DNA of 21,620 bases from Thiodiazotropha sp037382205 (GTDB lineage: Bacteria; Pseudomonadota; Gammaproteobacteria; Chromatiales; Chromatiaceae). Position numbers and translations under genes: made by a program. The stretch spans positions 1-21,620 of the forward strand of contig JARRQD010000052.1 in NCBI GenBank assembly GCA_037382205.1, in the 5' to 3' direction. The notes under the pieces were generated by a model. It was not told the origin of the DNA. It searched no databases and saw only the letters and a list, made by a program, of their open reading frames with translations. Positions 9,001-16,621 of this stretch are shown here, one piece after another (positions within the stretch are counted from its first letter, which is position 1; the number at the start of each line of letters is the position of its first letter).

Positions 9001-9822
9001 ATGAATGAAACTCTAGAAATACTTGAAGTGGATGGTGAACGTATCTTTACGATTCAACACTTTCCGCAAAATGATCAGCCTACAAAAGCTTATGTGTTTG
9101 TCCATCCTTTTGCAGAGGAGAAGCTTTGGAGTCATCGAGTTTATGTGACTACAGCAAGAGCTTTCTGTGAGCAAGGAATGCTTGTTGGGCGGTTTGATAT
9201 GCGTGGCCATGGTGATAGTGATGGCAACTATCAGGACGCATCGCTTGAGAAGCATTTAGCCGATGTTAATACGGTTATTGATCATCTTAAGCAGAAAAAC
9301 CCTAGTATTTCAGAAATAGGACTGTTTGGCTTAAGGCTTGGTGGCACTCTTGCGACTTTAACAGCACTCGCAAGGGAAGATGTAAGTGAATTGATTCTAT
9401 GGGATCCTGTGCTCGATGGCGAACGTTATATGCAAGAGATTTTACGTAGCAATCTTGCGGCACAAATGGCAGTAAAAGGGAAGGTTGAGATTACTAGAGA
9501 GGATCTTATCGGACAGATGAAATCTGGGCAAGCAGTTAACATAGAAGGATACTATATTAACTACTCCTACTTTCAGGAGCTTTCTTCAATAGACTTGTTC
9601 GCACATGATTATCCGCAGCGCCTTAAGTGCTGTCTGTTTCAGGTGGTCAGAAATCCCAAGCAACCACTAAACAAGCAATACCAAAAATTCATTGAGAATT
9701 TCGCCGGTGATGCTGTAATCGATAAAGCGCAAGAAGATCAGTTTTGGAAGGAAATAAAGAGTTTCTATGATAAGGCTGACAATCTGTTAAAAGTCTCACT
9801 CCAGTGGTTACAGAATGGCTAG
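9001..9822 (+). CDS. Alpha/beta-hydrolase-fold protein with Arg at the nucleophile position
   Basis: A 273-residue protein. I start at ATG 9001, 28 bases after the MBOAT stop; an upstream in-frame TTG at 8929 lies inside the MBOAT gene and gives an implausible Cys-rich start. Fold landmarks are AYVFVHPFAEEKLWSHRVY (30-48), VGRFDMRGHGDSDG (62-75) and the elbow FGLRLGG (109-115). There the catalytic Ser/Cys of G-x-S-x-G is R112. I see no clear Asp/His pair later: the strand that normally carries the Asp reads CLFQVVRNPKQPL. Proteins named exosortase-A-associated hydrolase 2 also carry a GLRLG elbow as I recall, so this is probably a member of that group. Hydrolysis by the usual mechanism seems impossible; a binding, scaffold or unconventional role is inferred. 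Confidence 0.8.
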   Translation: MNETLEILEVDGERIFTIQHFPQNDQPTKAYVFVHPFAEEKLWSHRVYVTTARAFCEQGMLVGRFDMRGHGDSDGNYQDASLEKHLADVNTVIDHLKQKNPSISEIGLFGLRLGGTLATLTALAREDVSELILWDPVLDGERYMQEILRSNLAAQMAVKGKVEITREDLIGQMKSGQAVNIEGYYINYSYFQELSSIDLFAHDYPQRLKCCLFQVVRNPKQPLNKQYQKFIENFAGDAVIDKAQEDQFWKEIKSFYDKADNLLKVSLQWLQNG

Positions 9823-9932
9823 GTATCAATTTACATTGGAAAATTGCTGCCACACATGCCTGCATTTTCCGTCATTAACAGGTTAAAACTTTATCCAAAG
9901 CATGGCAGAACACTGGCGAGCGATGTGAATTG

Positions 9933-10171
9933 AACCTAAAAAAATCAGTTGACCGCTTCATTCTAATAACAGGTTTCTGATTTTAAAGAAAATAGCTTCG
10001 ATGGTTATATCACCTGCTGGGTGAATCACGCTACAACGTGAATGGCACGCTTGTGGCGGCACATGGCGGCGTTGCAACTCCTTGGAATAGTGCGCTATTC
10101 CGCGTCGTTGCGCCTTGCCCTGCACCACCACAAACGCACCCTTCACGTTGTCCAACTGATCTTTTTAGGTT
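9933..10171. mobile_element. MITE-like repeat, copy 1 (about 239 bp)
   Basis: This is bounded by inverted ends: AACCTAAAAAAATCAGTTGAC on the left, and on the right the reverse complement of AACCTAAAAAGATCAGTTGGAC. It fills the space between two convergent genes. Inside is a GC-rich core with a perfect 7-bp hairpin GGAATAG-TGCG-CTATTCC (10084-10101), flanked by GCAAC and GTTGC that can extend the stem across an internal loop. A second copy starts at 21355. Over the shared 214 bases I count 13 differences by eye (about 94% identity). The element codes for no transposase; an open frame across it is shared by both copies but is not convincing as a gene. No clear target-site duplication is visible. 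Confidence 0.8.
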
Positions 10172-10178
10172 GAAGTTA

Positions 10179-10198
10179 ACTGACTATCAATAGTTAGT
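10179..10198. terminator. Short hairpin between the repeat and gtrB 3' end
   Basis: ACTGACTAT (10179-10187) pairs with ATAGTTAGT (10190-10198) with one G-T pair and a two-base loop. It lies 20 bases beyond the stop of the GT2 gene on the minus strand. It has no clear U tract, so intrinsic termination is only possible. Confidence 0.25.
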
Positions 10199-10217
10199 GA
10201 ATTTTAGGTCTTCTGTC

Positions 10218-11231
10218 TCACTCAACATTCATGGTTTCTGGCTGTTTTCTTGAAGAGATATCTTTGAACTTTTTTAAGTCAAAAGCCGGTATGTACTCGT
10301 TGACAAAATAGAGTGGGCGGCCTTTCGTTTCATTAAAAACTCTACCTAAATATTCCCCAACGATACCTATGGCAAAGAGCTGTACACCCCCAAGAAATAG
10401 TACGGTTACCATGAGTGATGGATAACCAGGCACCGGGTTGCCGAAAATTACTGTTCTTATTATCATATAAAACCCATATAACATGGAGAAGAGTGCTGTA
10501 ATAAAGCCTGTATAAGTAGCGTAACTTAGTGGTACGGTTGTGAAGGAGGTGATGCCCTCTAGAGCAAGATTCCATAAGCGCCAATAGTTCCACTTTGTTT
10601 CACCTGCATAGCGCGGATCTCTTTCGTACGGTATGGCCTTCTGTGAAAATCCGATCCATGTAAAGAGTCCTTTCATAAACCGGTGTTGTTCTCTGAGTTC
10701 CTTGAGTGCATCGACTGCTCTACGACTCAATATTCTGAAGTCTCCAGTATCTTCAGGGATTTGTACTCTGCCGATGGATTGCATGAGCCTGTAAAAAAGA
10801 AAGGATGTCGTTTTCTTTACAACCGATTCGCCATCACGTTTGATTCTTTTGGCGTAAACAGTGTCATAACCCTCTTTCCACTGTTTAAACATTTCAGTGA
10901 TCAATTCAGGCGGATCCTGTAAATCGGCATCAATTACTACTACGGCATCGCCCTGCGTGTGATCAATGCCCGCTGTTAGTGCAATCTCTTTGCCGAAGTT
11001 GCGACTTAAATCGAGTATTGCTACTCGTTCATCCTGTTTTTTTAGAGAGTGCATTATATCGAGGGTAGTATCCTTACTGCCATCGTTTATATAGATAACC
11101 TCTGATTGCGCATCGATATTATCGAGAACCGCTGATAAACGGCGGTGAAATTCTACAAGAACATCCTCTTCGTTGTAGGCAGGAACAACAACGGAAAGTA
11201 AAAAAGTCTCTGCTGTAGTGTTGGGGTTCAT
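10218..11231 (-). CDS. GtrB/DPM1-like polyprenyl-phosphate glycosyltransferase (GT2)
   Basis: A 337-residue GT2 enzyme. The N-terminal GT-A domain shows LSVVVPAYNEE (12-22), YINDGSKDTT (D50), LSRNFGKE (75-82) and VVVIDADLQDPPEL with the metal-binding D101-A-D103. AGETKWNYWRLW follows, typical of the acceptor-binding end. Two membrane segments come next (about 235-257 and 270-295, with FLGGVQLFAIGIVGEYLGRVF). The known role of the family is transfer of a hexose from a nucleotide sugar to undecaprenyl phosphate at the inner face of the membrane, making a lipid-linked donor that is flipped outward. The GT-C-like protein and GtrA upstream on the same strand fit a Gtr-type modification system. The sugar, often glucose, cannot be told from sequence. 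The start at ATG 11231 has only a weak upstream purine signal. Confidence 0.92.
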   Translation of the reverse strand: MNPNTTAETFLLSVVVPAYNEEDVLVEFHRRLSAVLDNIDAQSEVIYINDGSKDTTLDIMHSLKKQDERVAILDLSRNFGKEIALTAGIDHTQGDAVVVIDADLQDPPELITEMFKQWKEGYDTVYAKRIKRDGESVVKKTTSFLFYRLMQSIGRVQIPEDTGDFRILSRRAVDALKELREQHRFMKGLFTWIGFSQKAIPYERDPRYAGETKWNYWRLWNLALEGITSFTTVPLSYATYTGFITALFSMLYGFYMIIRTVIFGNPVPGYPSLMVTVLFLGGVQLFAIGIVGEYLGRVFNETKGRPLYFVNEYIPAFDLKKFKDISSRKQPETMNVE

Positions 11232-11498
11232 AGTTAAGTTAAATTTAGTGAGCTGTATTTATAGTGATACCTGTCATGCGCTTCTGTTCGCATCGGCTTG
11301 TTGACAATAGCCCTGGAAGATTGACCTTTATCAAAATACAAACTGTATAAAATCCATGGGAAGTGAAAATCTCATAGGATACCACCCAGATCAATCTAAA
11401 ATGCCTATTAAATCAATAGGATATAATGTTTTGTCTCCTATATCAGCTTATTATAGCCAAATATTGTGAAAATACACATGCTTGGAAGCAAGCAAAAG

Positions 11499-13157
11499 TT
11501 AATCAGCATCACCGATATTTTTATCGCATAGATAGATCTCATGGAATACAACATCATCAATTCGGCTAATTTCACGATTACAATAGTTCTCAAGCATTTT
11601 TTTGATTTTAGCTCGAGGCCAACCCATTCTAGAGAGGTTATACCAAGGGTTGGGGTCAGAATCCTTGTTATACAATCTTGCGGCGATCACTCGTTTTCCA
11701 GCTGCAAGATGGTTTTCTACTATCTGTGGTAAATTACTTATATGCTTTGGATCGCTCTTTTGTTTTGTTGCCATATTCATCAATAACAACTTGTCAAAGT
11801 TTGCCTCAATCGCATCTTCTTTCATCCATTGATATTTGTCCCAACCAGTCGTTATCTCTAAATCGCCATCATGTACGATTTCATTGTGTTCCGCTACTCC
11901 TCGTTTCATATCAAAAAAAGCTGAAGGGGCAGCACCTTGGATGGTATTTAGAGTTATGATAATCAATGGGCTTATTAGTAAGCCATTTTTAATAAAAGGT
12001 TTTACAAATACTCTGTGATTAAAAATATATTGTGTGTAATAGGCATATATAACGACTATCACAGGTAGCGTTTGAAACCAGAAAATATTACCACCGTTAT
12101 CCCATAGAAAGGCAAAGATTAGATAAGAGATAATCCAACCAAGGAAAAAGATGAAGATCCTTTGTGAATGATATTGTCGATAAAAATCTATAAATATCAG
12201 TAGTTGTATAACGGCTATAATTGGCATGGCAAGTAGGGCTAGTCCAATACCAAAATAATCTGGATTAAATTCAAGTGGATGACTTGAAGCAAGCGATTTC
12301 AAACCAATTCCCAAACCGGATGTTTCTACGAAATTGCTGAATATAAAATTGAAGCCTAATTTGGCGAAACTCAGTACAACGCCCGATAGGCTGGCTTGCA
12401 ATCCATACAGTTGTTTGTACTCCTCACTGTTGCTCCCAGCGTAGGTGAGTCCCCAGGAGAGGAATGACACATCGGAGCCGGATAGTGTGTAGCCTAAGAA
12501 AAATAACGGGAAACCTACCAAAGCCGATGTTGAGTAGAATATAAGTGCGTCACTTATCTTTGAATGTTCGTTCTTATATTTTACGCTTAACACAAGCCCG
12601 GTTATTACAATGAGTAAAATATTATTGGCTTCAATGGCCGTAGCAATGGATAAGCAGGCACTTGATATGATTAGATAACTTGAATTCTTTAGTTTGTTTT
12701 CATTATTAAAGTACTTCAGTAAACAATACAAAGCACCGAGAAGAAATGGCATTTGAACCATAAAGTAGTATTGGCTTACTGATAAAGTGAGAAAATTTTT
12801 CGCACCGAAAAGCAAAATGACCGCTAAAATTCTTGTCTTAAAATCATCGATTTTCTGATTGACTAGTATTAAGTGGAAAAGATAGACCGATATCAAAGTC
12901 GAGATGGCGCTAATTAACTCAAAACTTCCTAGAGGTGTGATTGAGTTATTCACAATTTGTAGAGATAAATACCAATAATAACCGATTGGGTCGAGTAATA
13001 GGTGATTTGGATTCCAATCTAGGCTCCGACTGTTGATCTGTTCAACAATTCTCAAAGCATCCCCATGAGGGAGTTCAGGGTTAAAAACAACCAGGTATAT
13101 GCAAGTCAGGACCAGTAAAGCAATACGCTCTTGGTTCAAGTTTTGAGATGTGTTCAT
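11499..13157 (-). CDS. Polytopic membrane protein, GT-C-type glycosyltransferase candidate
   Basis: A 552-residue protein with about ten or more hydrophobic segments between residues 12 and 400, then a soluble C-terminal part of about 130 residues (from KRGVAEHNEI). After the first membrane segment a loop carries ELPHGDALRIV (H31, D33) and WNPNHLL (48-54). An acidic residue in this first loop and a later NPNHLL-type motif are seen in polyprenyl-sugar-using GT-C proteins. The protein lies between a GtrA-like and a GtrB-like gene on one strand, the position expected for the acceptor-specific transferase of a Gtr system, which is variable in sequence. Inferred role: moving the lipid-linked hexose to a periplasmic glycan. 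AGG lies about seven bases before the ATG. An undecorated membrane protein of unknown function is the alternative. Confidence 0.75.
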   Translation of the reverse strand: MNTSQNLNQERIALLVLTCIYLVVFNPELPHGDALRIVEQINSRSLDWNPNHLLLDPIGYYWYLSLQIVNNSITPLGSFELISAISTLISVYLFHLILVNQKIDDFKTRILAVILLFGAKNFLTLSVSQYYFMVQMPFLLGALYCLLKYFNNENKLKNSSYLIISSACLSIATAIEANNILLIVITGLVLSVKYKNEHSKISDALIFYSTSALVGFPLFFLGYTLSGSDVSFLSWGLTYAGSNSEEYKQLYGLQASLSGVVLSFAKLGFNFIFSNFVETSGLGIGLKSLASSHPLEFNPDYFGIGLALLAMPIIAVIQLLIFIDFYRQYHSQRIFIFFLGWIISYLIFAFLWDNGGNIFWFQTLPVIVVIYAYYTQYIFNHRVFVKPFIKNGLLISPLIIITLNTIQGAAPSAFFDMKRGVAEHNEIVHDGDLEITTGWDKYQWMKEDAIEANFDKLLLMNMATKQKSDPKHISNLPQIVENHLAAGKRVIAARLYNKDSDPNPWYNLSRMGWPRAKIKKMLENYCNREISRIDDVVFHEIYLCDKNIGDAD

Positions 13158-13542
13158 GTTTAAACCTAGTAAAAAATTATTTTTGTTGGCTAAAACTGGG
13201 AGTAGTCAGAATAAACAAGCGATAAGAACCAGTAAAATGGGGCGAGAACAGTCACGGCATATCATTAGTGCCTATCTTACTTATAGGTAACTCATTGAAT
13301 TATAATAATTATCCATATTTGGAATGGAACAACGATCGTAACAAGACCATACCACAACCTACCCAACGCAGGTACTGTGATTAATACCTGTCATCATCCA
13401 AAGGTCGATGATTAATGGATTCACAGTGGAAAGCCGTAGCTGCAGAAAAAACTCCATTAAAACAGTAGTATATAATTCTCAGATGTGCTTTAGGGGGCGG
13501 GCTGCAGTCTATTCAAGCGGTCTAGCGTATGGATATCAGATG
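13158..13542. other. Intergenic gap in the Gtr-like set
   Basis: These 385 bp lie between the GtrA-like stop and the GT-C-like start. I see no gene or RNA. The gap is unusually long for a Gtr cassette, whose genes commonly abut, so a separate promoter for the GT-C-like gene is possible. Confidence 0.4.
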
Positions 13543-13944
13543 TCAGTTAAATGCCCAGTACTTACTGAGAATAAAGGTAACAATAGGCACAATGATCAGC
13601 ACAATTAGTAGTGATGTCCGATAATCGAGTTGAGTAAAATCAAGCAATAAATAGTACCCACCCTCGTTTAGAGCGAAACTGAACAGAGCAACGCCAAGAA
13701 AGCGGGCGACTGTTTTGTTATGCTCATGCTTCTTGTGGCTGAACGTCCAGAGGCTATGCCCAGCGTAACTCACCCCAAAGGCGATCAGAAATGCAAAAAT
13801 ATTAGCAAGGATAGGGCGGATACCTAACCCGGATACGATCAGGTAAACCGAAATGAAATGGGTAAGTGAGGCGGCAATACCTACGATTCCAAAGCGCACT
13901 ATCTCAATATCAAATCTTCTTAGTAATGCCGCTAATTCTTTCAT
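13543..13944 (-). CDS. GtrA-like membrane protein (putative lipid-linked sugar flippase)
   Basis: A 133-residue protein with four hydrophobic segments (about 15-37, 42-62, 83-101 and 110-130), the length and topology of the GtrA family. Typical features are the opening EIVRFGIVGIAASLTHF, then ANIFAFLIAFGVSYAGHSLWTF and the C-terminal FILSKYWAFN, where the F-x-x-x-[KR]-x-W-x-F ending is a family hallmark. The accepted role is to flip the polyprenyl-phosphate hexose made by GtrB to the periplasm. The ATG is preceded by an AT-only stretch (ATTATATATAA) without a Shine-Dalgarno sequence, so translation initiation may be weak or the transcript may have a very short leader. It is the first of three same-strand genes, followed by the GT-C-like and GT2 genes. 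Confidence 0.9.
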   Translation of the reverse strand: MKELAALLRRFDIEIVRFGIVGIAASLTHFISVYLIVSGLGIRPILANIFAFLIAFGVSYAGHSLWTFSHKKHEHNKTVARFLGVALFSFALNEGGYYLLLDFTQLDYRTSLLIVLIIVPIVTFILSKYWAFN

Positions 13945-14199
13945 TTATATATAATTTATTTTAGAGCGTCGTTATAAACATGAGTCAGGTCAACAACCAA
14001 ACAGCCAAGATATCTTACCAATCAGCGAATACCAATGCTCAATATCTGATAAAAGTATCGATATATTAGTAGCTTAATGTCTTTTGTGTCGTCTTTGGTA
14101 GCTATCATACCAGATAACTACAGTGAGACTATGTTGGTGGCGATTTGTTACGATTAGCGCTAATGATGCTGGTGCCAGGCAATAGGCTTAGTCGAACGA

Positions 14200-15162
14200 T
14201 TAACTCAGTTCTGTCATGGACAAAAGTCTGTCTCTCATCTGATTCCAGCTTTGTTCCTGCTCTCGCCGGTATTGTTGGCTAGCCTTAATCGCTTCGGGTA
14301 GTTGGCTCACTAGGGAATGAGTTGTCTCTATGAGTGAAGTGGCGGTGTTTTGGGTGTAAAAGGCAGACGATTTGAAATAGTCGCGTAGTGCCGTTGTATC
14401 AGAGAGAATGAGTGGCTTCTCAGCGGAAACGGCTTCATAGGCACCACATACAAGACAGTCTTCTCGGGTAGTCAGATCAATTACACAATCACAGGCGTGT
14501 AGTAAATTGTCAAAATACTCATTAGAGATAAACCCGGTAAGAATAACATTCTCTGGTATATCGATTGATAGTTGTTTCTCTCGACCTTTGCTATTGCCTG
14601 TAACATAGAGTACCCAGTCGTTATCAAGATCGGCGAATGCCTTAATGGCTTCTTCATAAGGCTCATCTTCAGCCCAGGTGCAGATCAATACAAAATTATA
14701 TTTACCTTTCAGTTGTATCTCCTCGCTAAAAGCAATCTCAGGAAATGGATCAGGAAGCACGAAAGCGCGACCATTGCAGGATTCAACATACTCTTTGAGG
14801 GAATCATTCGTCACGATCGTGAAATGACAATTTCTAAACAGAAATTTTGTCAGCGTGGTCGCTAAATTAGAGCGTCCCTCGAATGGGTAAACCCCTGCAT
14901 TATGTGCGTCGATAATGATCTTTTTGTTAAAAACTAGACCATAAAGCACAGTGAAAGTCGCAAGTATTATTGATGGGTTTTGGGCGAAAATATAGCGGGG
15001 TTTCTTGGTCGCATAGAGCCAGAAGGTTTTGAACAACAGTACAGGGTACCTGAAGATTCGATGGGCATTTATCTCAAGTTGATACAACTCGAGGCCAAGA
15101 GCCTTGCTTAGAGTCTTATTTCTTCGCTGGCTCTCCCAGGTGATCCACAAAGCTTGATTCAT
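14200..15162 (-). CDS. GT4-family glycosyltransferase
   Basis: A 320-residue GT-B fold protein, somewhat shorter than the usual 360-400 residues. The N-terminal domain shows ITWESQRRNKTLSKALG (7-23), PRYIFAQNPS (55-64), IIIDAHNAGVYPFEG (82-96) and FTIVTND. The C-terminal domain shows NFVLICTWAEDEPYEEAI (156-173), NVILTGFISNEYFDNLL (205-221) and TTREDCLVCGAYEAVSAEKP (231-250). The D235-x7-E243 pair takes the place of the EX7E motif, and LILSDTTALRDYF follows. The family transfers a sugar from a nucleotide donor to a lipid-linked or glycan acceptor in the cytoplasm; the donor cannot be told. The 255-bp gap to the GtrA gene contains nothing I recognise. No strong ribosome binding site precedes the ATG. 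Confidence 0.85.
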   Translation of the reverse strand: MNQALWITWESQRRNKTLSKALGLELYQLEINAHRIFRYPVLLFKTFWLYATKKPRYIFAQNPSIILATFTVLYGLVFNKKIIIDAHNAGVYPFEGRSNLATTLTKFLFRNCHFTIVTNDSLKEYVESCNGRAFVLPDPFPEIAFSEEIQLKGKYNFVLICTWAEDEPYEEAIKAFADLDNDWVLYVTGNSKGREKQLSIDIPENVILTGFISNEYFDNLLHACDCVIDLTTREDCLVCGAYEAVSAEKPLILSDTTALRDYFKSSAFYTQNTATSLIETTHSLVSQLPEAIKASQQYRREQEQSWNQMRDRLLSMTELS

Positions 15163-15255
15163 GTTCTAAATACCAGATCTTTAGCTGATTTGTGTTAATA
15201 GAAGGGTTGAGAAGATACAAACCAGGGTTTATTAAAATCTGATTATATATGATTT

Positions 15256-15501
15256 GTGGGTGGTAGAATAAGTAATTCTAGACAAATAATCTCCAAGCTA
15301 GGGTTGTTCAGTGCCTCCAAAAGAGGGCTATTTATTAATCTGGCACCTAAATATGCCATGTTTAGGGGCCGGGTTAATAGCCTGCTTCGGCTAAGTTTTG
15401 ATCGTCATGGCCAGCCACTGAACTCATCACTTTCCTCTACCATACAAATCAGGCTAGACTTGATTCAGCCAATAACCATCGAATATTCCAGAGTAAAATG
15501 A
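15256..15501 (+). CDS. Small doubtful ORF overlapping the next glycosyltransferase start
   Basis: An 81-codon frame beginning with GTG. Its TGA overlaps the ATG of the following GT4 gene (ATGA at 15498-15501), an arrangement that often marks coupled genes. The composition is basic (many Arg and Lys) and matches no family I know. No ribosome binding site is visible. It may be a chance frame or the remnant of a larger gene. It is listed only because of the overlap. Confidence 0.2.
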   Translation: MGGRISNSRQIISKLGLFSASKRGLFINLAPKYAMFRGRVNSLLRLSFDRHGQPLNSSLSSTIQIRLDLIQPITIEYSRVK

Positions 15502-16603
15502 TTAAAGTACTACATTTAAGGGATACTGAAAAACTATGCGGACCAGGCAAAACCATTCTTGAAACCGCCAGTCGTATTGACCAGTCCAGATTCAAGCTGT
15601 CTGTAGGGCTTTTTCTCAGAAGTCATGAGGATAGTAATTATTACCGTGAGATTCTTGAAAGTCGTGGAATCGAGGTCATTCCAATCGTTGCCAAATCACA
15701 ATTCAGTATAGAGATGATGAAGACACTGGTTAGAATTATTCGAGATAACAATTTTGATATAGTTCATGCTCATGATTATAAAACAGACATTTTAACTACC
15801 CTTATCTCCCGAAGTATTAAGATCCCTACCATGACGACTGCGCACGGCTGGATAACTAATACTACAAAGAGCAAAATATATACCTTTGCAGGGAAGAACT
15901 GTTTTAGGTTCTTTGACAAGGTTATTGCCGTTTCACCCAAGATCCATAAAACCATCTCCAACTTTGGTGTGCGCACTGATCGACTTGAGTTGATCTATAA
16001 TGCAATCGTTGCTGAGAATTATGTCCGCGATGATTATACGCCTGGATATCTCAGAAAACGCTTTGATATTCCCGCTCATTATAAAATCATAGGAAATGTC
16101 GGGCGTATTAGTCCGGAAAAAGGCCAGAAAGACTTTGTACGTGCTGCTGCGAAGCTTTTACAGAGAAGGGAGGATCTTGCATTCATTCTTATTGGAAATG
16201 GCCCTGATACTGAGGAAGTAAANNNNNNNNNNNNNNNNNNNNNNNNNNNNNNNNNNNNNNNNNNNNNNNCCGGCCAGTCTATAGGGACCTGGATCTGTTC
16301 GCTCTTACCTCTTATACAGAAGGATTCCCTAATGTTGTTCTGGAGGCGCTCTGTATGGGGATACCCGTACTGGCGACAGATGTGGGTGGCACTGCAGATA
16401 TCGTCTCAAACCTGCAAACGGGTATGCTTGTTGAGGCGGGTAAAGTAGAGCAAATCGTAGAAGGCCTAAATTATCTGCTTGATAATCCAGAACATGCCAT
16501 GAAAATGGTTGAAAATGGTAAACAGAAGATCATGGCGAACTTTGAGTTCGCCATTCGTGTGCAGAAAATCGAGGCGTTATATGAGTCGATGGTCAGGAGA
16601 TAG
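15498..16603 (+). CDS. GT4-family glycosyltransferase interrupted by an assembly gap
   Basis: A GT4 enzyme of about 368 residues. The N-terminal half reads IKVLHLRDTEKLCGPGKTIL (2-21, with the GGxGK-like donor loop as CGPGKT), FDIVHAHDYKTDI, MTTAHGWIT, FDKVIAVSPKI and IGNVGRISPEKGQKDF. It then runs into 47 N (16223-16269). After the gap another frame reads YRDLDLFALTSYTEGFPNVVLEAL with the EX7E pair (EGFPNVVLE), then IPVLATDVGGTADIV. The halves fit one normal GT4 protein at the expected spacing. The frame change is explained if the true gap length is a multiple of three (for example 48) rather than 47, so I treat it as an intact gene with an unresolved gap. The role is sugar transfer in glycan assembly; the donor is unknown. 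The stop lies 18 bases from the convergent secreted-protein gene. Confidence 0.88.
16223..16269. other. Run of 47 N (assembly gap)
   Basis: Unresolved bases inside the GT4 gene. From the reading frames on each side, the true length should be 47 plus 1 modulo 3. Confidence 0.99.
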
Positions 16604-16619
16604 AGCCTCAATAGAGGCT
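16604..16619. terminator. Possible bidirectional terminator hairpin
   Basis: AGCCTC (16604-16609), loop AATA, GAGGCT (16614-16619) form a perfect 6-bp stem starting right after the GT4 stop and just before the convergent stop at 16622. No U tract follows on either strand, so its strength is doubtful. Confidence 0.4.
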
Positions 16620-16621
16620 GA

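Noticed and set aside
9838..9870. GGAAAAT...ATTTTCC inverted repeat after the second hydrolase
   Set aside because: The 7-bp stem has a 19-base loop and no T run, too weak to call a terminator.
9958..10155. 65-codon minus-strand frame across repeat copy 1, with a similar frame in copy 2 (21272-21613)
   Set aside because: The frame is shared because the DNA repeat is shared. Many of the differences between copies change the amino acid, and the 52-base segment shifts the reading, so there is no sign of selection on protein.
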